In this document: one piece after another, positions 16,748 to 24,879 of the stretch
Layout: every line of letters starts with the position of its first letter
How positions within the stretch are numbered: the first letter of the stretch is position 1
IMG/VR virus record: IMGVR_UViG_3300027972_000007
Coordinates: 1-64,000 of that record
Origin: a virus
Strand: one strand, 5' to 3'
DNA length: 64,000 nucleotides
The notes under the pieces: model-generated
What the model was told of the DNA's origin: nothing
Database searches by the model: none
Seen by the model: the letters and a program-made list of their open reading frames with translations, nothing else
Position numbers and translations under genes: made by a program

Positions 16748-18376
16748 ATGTTTCGTAATAATTCTAGTTTACGATCTGCCGGCGAACGTATTGAAATGAC
16801 TCCTGAATTAAAAGAGGAGTGGTTTAAATGCGCACAAGATCCTATTTATTTTTTAGAAAATTATTATTACATTATTACTATTGATGAAGGCAAACAATTA
16901 TTTAAACTTCGTGATTATCAAAAGAAAATAGTTAAACTTTTAGTTCAACCGCCAATTCATTTGCCACATTTGATCTGTAACATTCCACGTCAATGTGGTA
17001 AGACAGAAATTATGAATGGTTATTTAATGCATTATGCTTTATTTAATGCAGATAAAAATATTGCAGTATTAGCGCACAGAGAAAAAACTGCAAAAACAGA
17101 AATTTTAGGTAGAATAAAATTTGCTTATCAGTGTTTACCATTATGGTTACAACAAGGTGTATTACCAGAGGGATGGAATGCTAAATCATTAATTTTAGAA
17201 AATGGCAGTAAAATAACAGCATCAGCTTCTTCTATGTCAAGTATATCCGGGGAGACCGTGTCAGTTTTATATTTGGATGAATTCTCGAAGCTGCCTCATC
17301 ATTTAGCAGATGCATTTATTACAGCAACATACCCAGTTATATCGAGCGGAAAATCTTCGAAAATTATTATTACATCAACTCCGTTAGGTTTAAATCATTA
17401 CCATGATTTTTGGGATGCAGCAATAAAGCGTAAGAATAATTTTTATCCAGTTAAAGTTAAATGGCAAGAAGTTCCAGGTAGAGATAAAGCATGGAAAGAA
17501 AAAATAATACGTGATATTGGTAGATTAAAATTTTCACAAGAATTTGGCGGAAAATTTTTAGGTTCTTCTGCTACATTAATTGATTCAGAAATTTTAGAAT
17601 CATTAGAAATCAAAACAGCAGTGGAAGATAAATGGGATGGAAAATTATTAATATACGAACCGCCAGAGCCAAATACTTTATATATAATGGGAGTTGATAC
17701 TGGTAAAGGTATTGGTAAAGATAGATCAACCATTCAAGTTTTAAAAATCGCAGATAAATTTGATATTAAACAGGTAGCAGTATATAAAAATGATAAAATA
17801 GGAACGTATGATTTTGCTGAAGTTTGTATTTCAGTTTCTAAATTCTATAATGGCGCTTACATGATGATTGAATCGAATGGTGAAGGAAAAGGATTAGTAA
17901 GTACTATTTGGTATGAACATGAATATGATAAACTTTGTAATATAGATAAAAAGGGTTTAGGTATATATGCAAATAGGGGAAATAGATTAGAAGCCCATTT
18001 ATTGTTAAAAGAGTATATGGAGAAAGAATGGCTATTTGTTTGTGATAGTGAAACAATTTATGAATTATCTAAATACGTAGAAGTTAAACCTAATGTATTT
18101 CATACAGAATCGCCTAATGGGTTTGATGATTTAGTTACTGCATTATTCTGGGCTTTATATTTTTTAAAGACATCATATTTTGACGATAAAGATATTGGCA
18201 ATAAAAGAATACAAGATAAGTTTAAATTACAAGATAATGAAGAACAAGAGCCAGTAATGTTTTTCGATGAAGGGGCAAATAATAATAATATTAGTTATAA
18301 TAAGACTGATGAATTATATACGGATATATATAACGCTAACAGCAATCAATTTGATAGTGATTTTTTAGTTTTATAA
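16748..18376 (+). CDS. 17: Terminase large subunit (gp17-like)
   Basis: 542 residues. ATPase: Walker A PRQCGKT at 80-86, Walker B VLYLDE at 173-178, coupling motif TSTP at 209-212. Nuclease: metal ligand D317 in MGVDTGKG, further acidic residues in IESNG and GFDDLVTA. This is the T4 gp17-type packaging motor and headful nuclease. No homing intron or insertion is seen. A late promoter overlaps its stop codon. Confidence 0.95.
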   Translation: MFRNNSSLRSAGERIEMTPELKEEWFKCAQDPIYFLENYYYIITIDEGKQLFKLRDYQKKIVKLLVQPPIHLPHLICNIPRQCGKTEIMNGYLMHYALFNADKNIAVLAHREKTAKTEILGRIKFAYQCLPLWLQQGVLPEGWNAKSLILENGSKITASASSMSSISGETVSVLYLDEFSKLPHHLADAFITATYPVISSGKSSKIIITSTPLGLNHYHDFWDAAIKRKNNFYPVKVKWQEVPGRDKAWKEKIIRDIGRLKFSQEFGGKFLGSSATLIDSEILESLEIKTAVEDKWDGKLLIYEPPEPNTLYIMGVDTGKGIGKDRSTIQVLKIADKFDIKQVAVYKNDKIGTYDFAEVCISVSKFYNGAYMMIESNGEGKGLVSTIWYEHEYDKLCNIDKKGLGIYANRGNRLEAHLLLKEYMEKEWLFVCDSETIYELSKYVEVKPNVFHTESPNGFDDLVTALFWALYFLKTSYFDDKDIGNKRIQDKFKLQDNEEQEPVMFFDEGANNNNISYNKTDELYTDIYNANSNQFDSDFLVL

Positions 18377-18379
18377 ATA
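18372..18379 (+). promoter_or_regulatory. T4-type late promoter overlapping the gp17 stop
   Basis: TATAAATA followed by TTTAAAAGGAG; the TAA stop of the terminase gene is inside the octamer. Confidence 0.7.
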
Positions 18380-18394
18380 TTTAAAAGGAGTGTT

Positions 18395-18652
18395 ATGGGG
18401 TTCGAGGAATTTTCAAAAGAAAGATTTTATGAGAGGGGTTGGTTGAAAGTGGATTTAATTAATGAAGGGAAAGAGAATGAAATTGGTAAAGACATTGCCA
18501 AAAAATTAAAATTAATTTTTAATGGATATTGGAAAGAAATGGATAAATTAACATTCACCGATCCAGTAAGTCAAAATACATTCACTGCTAAAGATTTTCA
18601 AGAAGCAGAAAGTAAAATTAATAAAATTAGGAATCAAATAAAGAAGGATTAA
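18395..18652 (+). CDS. Hypothetical protein
   Basis: 85 residues, helical, charged. Begins MGFEEFSKERFYERGWLKVDL; a degenerate leader is not convincing here (no Y-L-x-E). Ends two bases before the next leader-bearing gene. Confidence 0.65.
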   Translation: MGFEEFSKERFYERGWLKVDLINEGKENEIGKDIAKKLKLIFNGYWKEMDKLTFTDPVSQNTFTAKDFQEAESKINKIRNQIKKD

Positions 18653-18654
18653 TT

Positions 18655-18924
18655 ATGGGTAGAACTTATAAAGATTATTTACGGGAAGAAAGAAATTATT
18701 CTGATATAATGAGTATAGTTAAGAAGAAGAAAGAAAAGAATAAAGATTTTTATACGACAGACGAATATAAGAAATTATACGACGAAGCAACAAAAGCATA
18801 TAAAAAAGAAGGGTTAGATGTTAAGAGAAAAAATGAGTTGAAAAATAGAAGGAAATTTAATAAACAGATTAGACAGGGAATGGAAGATACTGGAATGCCA
18901 GTTGGATTATTTTTAGGGAGATAA
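18655..18924 (+). CDS. Capsid-targeting-leader protein, basic
   Basis: 89 residues. Leader MGRTYKDYLREE. The body is a very lysine- and arginine-rich helical protein with a short hydrophobic C-terminus (MPVGLFLGR). Basic composition fits a DNA-associated internal head protein. Family not recognised. Confidence 0.7.
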   Translation: MGRTYKDYLREERNYSDIMSIVKKKKEKNKDFYTTDEYKKLYDEATKAYKKEGLDVKRKNELKNRRKFNKQIRQGMEDTGMPVGLFLGR

Positions 18925-18926
18925 TA

Positions 18927-19982
18927 ATGAAATTTAAACAATATCTTATAGAATCAAAAGAATCAAGAGAAGCAATGAAGAGAATGAATCTTGATTATAT
19001 TGGCTGGGGTCATTATAAAGATAATAGTAATAATATATATGTCTGGAATGCGCATTTAAAGAAGATGTTAAAAAAAGAAATAGTTAAAGAAATTAAACCA
19101 GTAAATAAAACTTTTATAACTAGTATTATAAAAGAAAAATTAAAAAAATATCCTAAAATAAAAAATGTTCAATATGTAGGCAGTTTATCTAAATTTGAAA
19201 GTGGGAATGATGTAGATTTAAAATTAGACATTGAAGAGGATGAGTGGAGAGAAGCCGACGAAATTGTTTTTGATTTTATTAACGATATTAAGAAAACAGT
19301 TGGAAGTTCAAAAAGATTAGAAGATTTAAAAATTGATGTTTTTATTAATAATAGAAAATCAGTTTCTTGGAATTATTTTTTAATGTGGCTATTTTATGAA
19401 GATTTAGATTTAATACCCAACGAAAAATTAGAAGATTTCAATTTTTTTGGCGATGGCGACCCAGAATTTAGAAAAGACAAAGATTATACATTGTATAGAA
19501 TTTTAAATAGAAATAGGGACGATGCAATTAGATTGTTAAAAAGAATAAAATATAAAATTCCAAATACGATGGAAGCAAAATTAAATAAAATTGAAAATAT
19601 TATTGTAACAATGGGCGGCGGTTATACTTTTGCTTATGGATATTGGAATAAAAATATCGCAGGTTTAGATATAGAAAAAAATAGGGATAAAGGTGTTTTA
19701 AGTACTGAAGAAGAAGAACTTTTATTTAAAGTTCGATCTGGATTTGAAATATTTGCGAGAGAATCATTTATTAAACAATCTATTTCTATTAAAGGCGGTA
19801 GTAGAGTATATAGAACGGCATATATTAAAAGAGGAGAACAAGAAAAAAAGGTTGATATGTATGTAATAAAAATGTTATTAAATAAAGGATATTTAAAAAA
19901 AGCTAATGAAGAAGAAGTTTTGGAATTTGGTCGAAAAAGATTTAAATACATTTTAACATCTAAAGGCGAAGAATATAAATGA
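18927..19982 (+). CDS. Capsid-targeting-leader nucleotidyltransferase
   Basis: 351 residues. Leader MKFKQYLIE, then a module at 11-48 (KESREAMKRMNL...HYKD...LKKM) shared with the protein at 1285. The catalytic part has the polymerase-beta-type signature: GS at 85-86, DVD at 95-97 and a third Asp (D137) in LKIDVFI. Proteins of this fold transfer nucleotides to RNA, proteins or drugs; the target is unknown. The C-terminal third (about 200-351) is helical and includes a winged-helix-like end. By analogy with T4 Alt it may modify host components at injection. Confidence 0.8.
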   Translation: MKFKQYLIESKESREAMKRMNLDYIGWGHYKDNSNNIYVWNAHLKKMLKKEIVKEIKPVNKTFITSIIKEKLKKYPKIKNVQYVGSLSKFESGNDVDLKLDIEEDEWREADEIVFDFINDIKKTVGSSKRLEDLKIDVFINNRKSVSWNYFLMWLFYEDLDLIPNEKLEDFNFFGDGDPEFRKDKDYTLYRILNRNRDDAIRLLKRIKYKIPNTMEAKLNKIENIIVTMGGGYTFAYGYWNKNIAGLDIEKNRDKGVLSTEEEELLFKVRSGFEIFARESFIKQSISIKGGSRVYRTAYIKRGEQEKKVDMYVIKMLLNKGYLKKANEEEVLEFGRKRFKYILTSKGEEYK

Positions 19983-20476
19983 AATTTAAACAATATTTTT
20001 TAGAACAAAAACAATATAAAATTTATTGTGATCTCGACGGCGTTATAGTAAATTTTCTTAAACAAGTAAAAGATGCTGGTATTCCAGATAATTTGTATGA
20101 TAAAGATAAAGAATTATTTTTTCAAAAAGTAGAAGAAAAAGGAATAAAATTTTGGACTGATATGCAATGGTTATCAGATGGACACGAATTGTGGAATTAC
20201 ATTAAAGATAAGAATGTTACAATATTATCAGCAAAAACAAAGTCGCCATTATGTAAAAAAGGTAAAGAAATTTGGGTTAAAAGAGAATTAGGTAATGTTA
20301 ATTTAATAGTAACTTGGAAAAAGAATAAGAAAAGTTATGCAAATAAGAATTCTATTTTAATCGATGACGATAAAGGAAATATACAAGAGTGGGAAGAAAA
20401 TGAAGGTATTGGCATTTTACATACATCAGCAAAAAATACTATTAATAAGTTAAAAGAAATATTAGGAAAAGAGTAA
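19979..20476 (+). CDS. Capsid-targeting-leader HAD-type phosphatase
   Basis: 165 residues. Leader MKFKQYFLE, then a HAD fold: motif I D-L-D-G at 18-21 (IYCDLDGVIVNF), a serine-containing motif II (TILSAKT), and a motif IV Asp cluster (ILIDDDKGN). Resembles the 5'(3')-deoxyribonucleotidase/phosphatase group encoded by many phages. ATGA overlap with the nucleotidyltransferase gene suggests coupled translation. The leader implies packaging in the head, unusual for a nucleotidase. Confidence 0.82.
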   Translation: MKFKQYFLEQKQYKIYCDLDGVIVNFLKQVKDAGIPDNLYDKDKELFFQKVEEKGIKFWTDMQWLSDGHELWNYIKDKNVTILSAKTKSPLCKKGKEIWVKRELGNVNLIVTWKKNKKSYANKNSILIDDDKGNIQEWEENEGIGILHTSAKNTINKLKEILGKE

Positions 20477-20478
20477 TT

Positions 20479-20697
20479 ATGAGCAAATTTAAAGATTATT
20501 TAAATGAAGCAGTTACTGAAGAAAGTAAAGCTAAAAATGAAAAAATAATTGCAGATAATTTGAAAGATATATATAAAGCAGATAGATATGAATTTGCTAC
20601 AAAAGATGGGAAGAAAGTTGTTTATTTTTATAAAAAAGATAAAATGATTAGGATGTATGAATTCAAGAAAAGGAATTATAGACATGGGCAAATTTAA
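20479..20697 (+). CDS. Capsid-targeting-leader small protein
   Basis: 72 residues. Leader MSKFKDYLNE. Body helical then beta (FATKDGKKVVYFYKKDKMIRMYEF). Family not recognised. Its 3' end overlaps the start of the next gene by 14 bases. Confidence 0.7.
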   Translation: MSKFKDYLNEAVTEESKAKNEKIIADNLKDIYKADRYEFATKDGKKVVYFYKKDKMIRMYEFKKRNYRHGQI

Positions 20698-21145
20698 AGA
20701 GTATTTAATTGAAGGAAAAAATGTAGGAGATTTATATCATTTTACATATTATAGTTCTTTGGAAAGTATTTTAAAGAATAATAAAATGCATAGTACTTCT
20801 TATGATAAACAATATACAGGTAAAGAAGGTGTATCATTTACAAGAAATAAAAATCTTAAACTTGGTTCACCGGTTTGTTTAGTTATTGACGGGAATAAAA
20901 TAAGTAACAAATATAAAATTTTTCCAATTGGTACTAATTATATTGAAACTTATGAAGACGACGAAAACGAAGAGAGAGTTATTACTAAAGAAATAAAAGA
21001 TATTAGAAAATATATTAAAAAAATAATACTTTTTCCAAATATGATTGGTTATAAACATAGTTGGGTCGACGACGGAAAAATGATAATTGAAAAAATTAAA
21101 AATTATAATATTCCAATAGAAATAAATTATAAAAGAAAAAGATGA
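20684..21145 (+). CDS. Capsid-targeting-leader ADP-ribosyltransferase-like protein
   Basis: 153 residues from the ATG that starts MGKFKEYLIE; a longer in-frame start at 20657 lies inside the previous gene and lacks the leader. The body has LYHFTYYSSLESILKNNK, then GVSFTRNKNL, then VCLVIDGNKISNKYKI and ENEERVITKEIK. The order H-x-T, S-F-T-R and E-x-R resembles the ADP-ribosyltransferase-like fold (DarT/DUF4433, RNA 2'-phosphotransferase type). T4 Alt, an ADP-ribosyltransferase, is also head-packaged by this kind of leader. Activity is inference. Confidence 0.7.
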   Translation: MGKFKEYLIEGKNVGDLYHFTYYSSLESILKNNKMHSTSYDKQYTGKEGVSFTRNKNLKLGSPVCLVIDGNKISNKYKIFPIGTNYIETYEDDENEERVITKEIKDIRKYIKKIILFPNMIGYKHSWVDDGKMIIEKIKNYNIPIEINYKRKR

Positions 21146-21167
21146 GATATATTTAAAGGATAAAAAA

Positions 21168-21614
21168 ATGGGCAAATTTAAAGAATACTTATTAACAGAA
21201 ATTAAAAAATCAGTATTAATGAAGAATACTGATAAAAAAAGAATAAAATTATCTAAAGAAATGAGAGTTAGACCGCCAAAGGTTGAAACTTTAGATAATG
21301 GATTAGAAAGAATGTCTTATAAGTTTAAAATGTCACCTCCAAGCAAGTCCGTAGAAGGTAAAAGTCATTATGGATATATAGATTATGATTCAAAAACTAA
21401 AGATATTAAAAAATTATTTTGTTCATGTAAAGATTGGGCATTCAGACTTCGTTATCCTTATGCTAAAGATGATTTAGCAACGTGGGATTTGGATAAAAAA
21501 TTTAAGAAAAAAGAACCTTTTGAGCACAATCAGGAGCCGACTTACGAGACGAACCCGAATTTTACTAAGTTCCTATGCAAGCATCTTTTTGCACTCATTA
21601 AATCGTATTTATAA
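21168..21614 (+). CDS. Capsid-targeting-leader SWIM zinc-finger protein
   Basis: 148 residues. Leader MGKFKEYLLTE. The body has C-x-C at FCSCKDW and C-x-H at FLCKHLFALI, spaced as in SWIM zinc fingers (CxCx(n)CxH), which bind DNA or proteins. No other domain seen. Confidence 0.75.
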   Translation: MGKFKEYLLTEIKKSVLMKNTDKKRIKLSKEMRVRPPKVETLDNGLERMSYKFKMSPPSKSVEGKSHYGYIDYDSKTKDIKKLFCSCKDWAFRLRYPYAKDDLATWDLDKKFKKKEPFEHNQEPTYETNPNFTKFLCKHLFALIKSYL

Positions 21615-21620
21615 TGAAAT

Positions 21621-21628
21621 TATAAATA
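21621..21628 (+). promoter_or_regulatory. T4-type late promoter
   Basis: TATAAATA followed by ATTAAAAGG before the gene at 21645. Confidence 0.75.
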
Positions 21629-21644
21629 ATTAAAAGGATATTAT

Positions 21645-21866
21645 ATGAAACAAGATTTTGGTCATTATTTAATTAATTTTTTAGGTAGAAAAGATATTAA
21701 AGAAACAAGTAAGAAAATTAATTTGATCAATTTTTTCAATGAAATTACAACTAATGAATTAAAAAAGGTTTATCGGCATTTATATAATGATAAGAATTTT
21801 AATTTTGAAAGAAAAGTGTTGATTGATAAGATATTAGAAAAGTCAAACGATATTAATATTAAATAA
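21645..21866 (+). CDS. Hypothetical protein
   Basis: 73 residues, helical. No leader of the common type (starts MKQDFGHYLINFLGRK). Sits among leader-bearing genes behind its own late promoter. Function unknown. Confidence 0.6.
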   Translation: MKQDFGHYLINFLGRKDIKETSKKINLINFFNEITTNELKKVYRHLYNDKNFNFERKVLIDKILEKSNDINIK

Positions 21867-21875
21867 GGAGATACG

Positions 21876-22055
21876 ATGAAACCAATAACTGAGTATTTAA
21901 ATGAAGCAACCAATCAAAAACAGGGGAGTCTATGCCCAGATTGTGCAGGAAAAGGTAAAAAATCTCTAACTCATACGGGATTGTATGAATGTACTCAATG
22001 TGGAATGTTATATGACCCAAATAATAAAAAACACGATCCGAGAAGAGGACGATAA
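21876..22055 (+). CDS. Capsid-targeting-leader zinc-ribbon protein
   Basis: 59 residues. Leader MKPITEYLNE. Body has CPDC at 20-23 and CTQC at 39-42, a single zinc ribbon, then a basic tail ending DPRRGR. AAGGAG precedes the ATG. It fills the gap between two genes and has a good ribosome site, so it is very likely real. Confidence 0.78.
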   Translation: MKPITEYLNEATNQKQGSLCPDCAGKGKKSLTHTGLYECTQCGMLYDPNNKKHDPRRGR

Positions 22056-22058
22056 ATT

Positions 22059-22262
22059 ATGAAAAGTATTAAAGAGTATTTAAATGAAGCAATAGAAGGT
22101 TCTAAAGAAGTATCCAAAAGGTATAATCAATTAAATACTATGTCTTTAGAACAGATTAAAAGGCTGTATAAGAAGAGTTATGGTAATGCAGATTTAAAAG
22201 GTAAAACTAAAAATGATATGATAAATGATTTAATGGACGACGAATTTGGAAGTGAAGAGTAA
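22059..22262 (+). CDS. Capsid-targeting-leader small helical protein
   Basis: 67 residues. Leader MKSIKEYLNE. The body is a helical acidic/basic stretch, with LEQIKRLYKKSYGNADLKGKTKNDMINDLM resembling a SAP-like helix-turn-helix. TAATG overlap with the next gene. Confidence 0.7.
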   Translation: MKSIKEYLNEAIEGSKEVSKRYNQLNTMSLEQIKRLYKKSYGNADLKGKTKNDMINDLMDDEFGSEE

Positions 22263-22681
22263 TGCGTTTCAAAGATTATATTAAAGAAGAATTTTGGAAA
22301 TCTAAAAAGAAATTTGATTATCTTCCAAAAACAGATGGTTATATTGAAATATTTAGAAATCCAACATCTTCCGAATTAGACGATCTTTATAAGATTGCTT
22401 ATGATAATGGTGTTCGTTTAGGTGTTGATAATAAAAATGTATTATATGCATGGGTTGAAGATGTTTTGCATGCAGAAATAGAAAAATTATTCAATTTAAA
22501 ATTTATGGTTAAATTTGAATATACGAAAGGTAGAGATATATTATATCTTTCAACTGGCGAGAAGGGCGAACACTTTAAAAAATTAAGTAAAAAAATATTA
22601 GATAGAATGAGCAACATAATGGATTTTAAGAAAATAGAAATGGTAAGTAAACCATATACAGTTTTATATGAAAGAAAGTAA
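22262..22681 (+). CDS. Protein with variant capsid-targeting leader
   Basis: 139 residues. Begins MRFKDYIKEE, a variant leader. The body has a mixed alpha/beta domain (GYIEIFRNPTSSELDDLYKIA...VLYAWVEDVLHAEIEK). Similar proteins occur in phages and head-associated genes, function unknown to me. Confidence 0.65.
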   Translation: MRFKDYIKEEFWKSKKKFDYLPKTDGYIEIFRNPTSSELDDLYKIAYDNGVRLGVDNKNVLYAWVEDVLHAEIEKLFNLKFMVKFEYTKGRDILYLSTGEKGEHFKKLSKKILDRMSNIMDFKKIEMVSKPYTVLYERK

Positions 22682-22683
22682 TT

Positions 22684-22845
22684 ATGAACGATAGAGTATT
22701 TGAAAACAAAGAGTTAAAAGAATTTGATTATGAAAAAATAATGGAAAGTGACGATTATAAAAAGCACAGAGAAAAAGCGCCAAGAAATAAGAAAAGTTTC
22801 AAAAGATGGGATGAAACTGTTAAAGATGGATCGATAATTCTGTAA
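22684..22845 (+). CDS. Hypothetical small protein
   Basis: 53 residues, charged (starts MNDRVFENKELKEFDY). No leader. It directly follows the previous gene by 2 bases. Its stop codon abuts the 275 bp repeat. Confidence 0.55.
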   Translation: MNDRVFENKELKEFDYEKIMESDDYKKHREKAPRNKKSFKRWDETVKDGSIIL

Positions 22846-22848
22846 TAT

Positions 22849-22856
22849 TATAAATA
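22849..22856 (+). promoter_or_regulatory. T4-type late promoter
   Basis: TATAAATA with ATTAAAAAGG, 19 bases before the start at 22875. Inside the 275 bp repeat. Confidence 0.75.
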
Positions 22857-22874
22857 ATTAAAAAGGATGGAAAT

Positions 22875-23099
22875 ATGAAGTCAGTATTAGAGTATTTAAA
22901 TGAGAGTACAAAATATGTATCAGTAGATACAAACGCATTCGAAAATGAATATGGAAAGAAACCAAAAGGAATAGCCGGATGGGCATTTAAAATTAATGGG
23001 AAAGAATTTTCTTTTAGTGGTAGTTATTCAGAAGCAGTAAAAAAAGCTAAAGAAAGAGCATCTAATATGGGTGTATATTCAATAACACTTATGATTTAA
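22875..23099 (+). CDS. Capsid-targeting-leader protein, copy 1 of 2
   Basis: 74 residues. Leader MKSVLEYLNES. The body is a compact alpha/beta domain (GWAFKINGKEFSFSGSYSEAVKKAKERASNMGVYSITLMI), like small dsRNA-binding or DUF-type folds; not identified. An identical gene is at 56707. Lies directly before the sheath gene. Confidence 0.8.
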   Translation: MKSVLEYLNESTKYVSVDTNAFENEYGKKPKGIAGWAFKINGKEFSFSGSYSEAVKKAKERASNMGVYSITLMI

Positions 23100-23108
23100 T
23101 ACAGTAAT

Positions 23109-23116
23109 GATAAATA
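23109..23116 (+). promoter_or_regulatory. Late-promoter-like sequence before sheath gene
   Basis: GATAAATA, one base off the T4 octamer, 23 bases before the sheath start. Confidence 0.6.
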
Positions 23117-23138
23117 ATTTTTAAATAAGGAGAAAAAC

Positions 23139-24875
23139 ATGCCAGTAATAAAGAAACGTAGTGTACCGGGAGTTTATTTAACAGAGAGAGATATCTCTAA
23201 TATCATGCTTCCTGCCGGAACTTCAACCGGTGCAGTAGTCGTAAGATCGAAAAAAGGTCCTATAGCAAGACCAGTTTTTGTTCAATCAGATCAAGAATAT
23301 ACAGATATTTTTGGCGATCCAGTATTTACTTCTGGAACTACAGCATCTGATACAGATACTCCCGAAATGGGTTATGGTCAATATGCAGCATTAGTATTTT
23401 TAACTGAATCAGATTCGTTATATGTAGTTAGAGATTTTGATACTGGTGATAAATTTGCTGCTATAGTTTTTGATACGAGCGGAACTTATACTAATTCAGG
23501 TATTGCAGCAGCCGCAGATGCAGATAATGCCGATAAATTGAATTATATATATGCGTTAGAAAATGCTTCAATAACTGGTAATGCTTTATTAGTTGGCGCA
23601 TTAGGCCCAGGATTAGACGGTAACAATACAGCAGTAACAATTGAAACTTGTCATTCTGCTTGCGATTGGTTTAATAGTTATGATGATTATACTTCGGCTA
23701 CTGATTTAAGTGCTCATTCAATCGCCGCAGATGTTTTTAAAATTAATGTTTTCAGAAAAACAGATAGTGAAGCATGGGCGAATTTATCATACGCTAATAT
23801 TTCTGCAACTCCAGTAGAAACATGGTATGGAAGCAGAGCAAGTTTGCAAGATGCAGCTAAAAATCAGTTAAGAATTAGTGATGTAGTAAATGGAAATTCA
23901 CAATATATTTATGTGGTTCCAGGTACTGCCGATTTTGGCGCAACAGCTTTTAATAGTGCACCTTCTGCAGTTGTTCCTCTTTCTGGTGGAGATTTAGTAT
24001 ATGGAACTAATTTAACAACCACTGATGGGTTAAGTTATTTTGAAAGTAAGGAAGAAACTTCAATCAATATTTTAATGGCACCAACTTATAATATGACAGT
24101 TAAAATTGAAGCGGCAAGGATTGCAGCTTTGAGAAAAGATTGTATTGCTGTTGGTCAAAGTGGCCAGAGAACTCATACGACTGTTGCTCAAATTAAAACA
24201 GCAGAAACTTACGGCTACGGCACGCCTTCGTATGTTGCGCTGTATGCGGGCTGGGATAAATTTTATGATAAATATAATGATAAATATGTATGGTTGCCGA
24301 AATGTATTTATGGTGCAGCTATAATGGCAAGAGTTGATAGAATAGCAAATACTTGGGACGCTCCTATGGGTGTGACGAGAGGAATAATTAATTCGAGCGG
24401 GCAATACAAAACATTTAAATCGACTGAAATTGGTCAGTTGTATGATGTGAATATCAACTGTTCGAAAAATTTAAGAGGAACTGGCGATACAATGTGGGGG
24501 CAGAAAACGAGTCAAATGAAAACATCAGCTCTTGACAGGATAAATGTAAGAAGATTGTTATTATTTTTAGAAAATAGTACAGAAGCCGCACTTTTACCTT
24601 TCATTGGTGAATTAAATAATAATGAAACCAGATTAAGGGTATATAATATATTGGATAGTTTTTTTGCAGAAGTTGCAGGACAGGGAGCTTTTGATGACAG
24701 TAATGGAATTGGATATCAAATCGTCTGCGACACTAGTAATAATACCAGTTTAATTATTGATTCTAACAAATTAGCCGTTGACTGCTATGTGAAGCCGGTA
24801 CGGGTAATTGAATTTATAGAGCTCGGGTTTGTAGTCACAAGGACTGGAGTTTCGTTTTCTGAAGTTATAAGATAA
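23139..24875 (+). CDS. 18: Tail sheath protein (gp18-like)
   Basis: 578 residues. N-terminus PGVYLTERDISN and C-terminus (IGYQIVCDTSNNT...VDCYVKPVRVIEFIELGFVVTRTGVSFSEV) are diagnostic of contractile-tail sheath proteins: the C-terminal domain mediates strand exchange between subunits. Internal surface-exposed part about 100-330 carries the variable insertion. Late promoter-like sequence upstream. Confidence 0.95.
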   Translation: MPVIKKRSVPGVYLTERDISNIMLPAGTSTGAVVVRSKKGPIARPVFVQSDQEYTDIFGDPVFTSGTTASDTDTPEMGYGQYAALVFLTESDSLYVVRDFDTGDKFAAIVFDTSGTYTNSGIAAAADADNADKLNYIYALENASITGNALLVGALGPGLDGNNTAVTIETCHSACDWFNSYDDYTSATDLSAHSIAADVFKINVFRKTDSEAWANLSYANISATPVETWYGSRASLQDAAKNQLRISDVVNGNSQYIYVVPGTADFGATAFNSAPSAVVPLSGGDLVYGTNLTTTDGLSYFESKEETSINILMAPTYNMTVKIEAARIAALRKDCIAVGQSGQRTHTTVAQIKTAETYGYGTPSYVALYAGWDKFYDKYNDKYVWLPKCIYGAAIMARVDRIANTWDAPMGVTRGIINSSGQYKTFKSTEIGQLYDVNINCSKNLRGTGDTMWGQKTSQMKTSALDRINVRRLLLFLENSTEAALLPFIGELNNNETRLRVYNILDSFFAEVAGQGAFDDSNGIGYQIVCDTSNNTSLIIDSNKLAVDCYVKPVRVIEFIELGFVVTRTGVSFSEVIR

Positions 24876-24879
24876 GAAT

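Larger units (their letters stand above)
22845..23119 (+). repeat. 275 bp perfect direct repeat, copy 1
   Basis: Identical by eye to 56677-56951. It carries a late promoter, a complete leader-bearing gene (22875-23099) and, at its right end, another TATAAATA-like sequence (GATAAATAATT). Both repeat ends thus coincide with late-promoter sequence. Confidence 0.95.

Noticed and set aside
18395-18652. Leader at the start of this protein
   Set aside because: MGFEEFSKERFYERG lacks the Y-L-x-E ending, so it was not counted.
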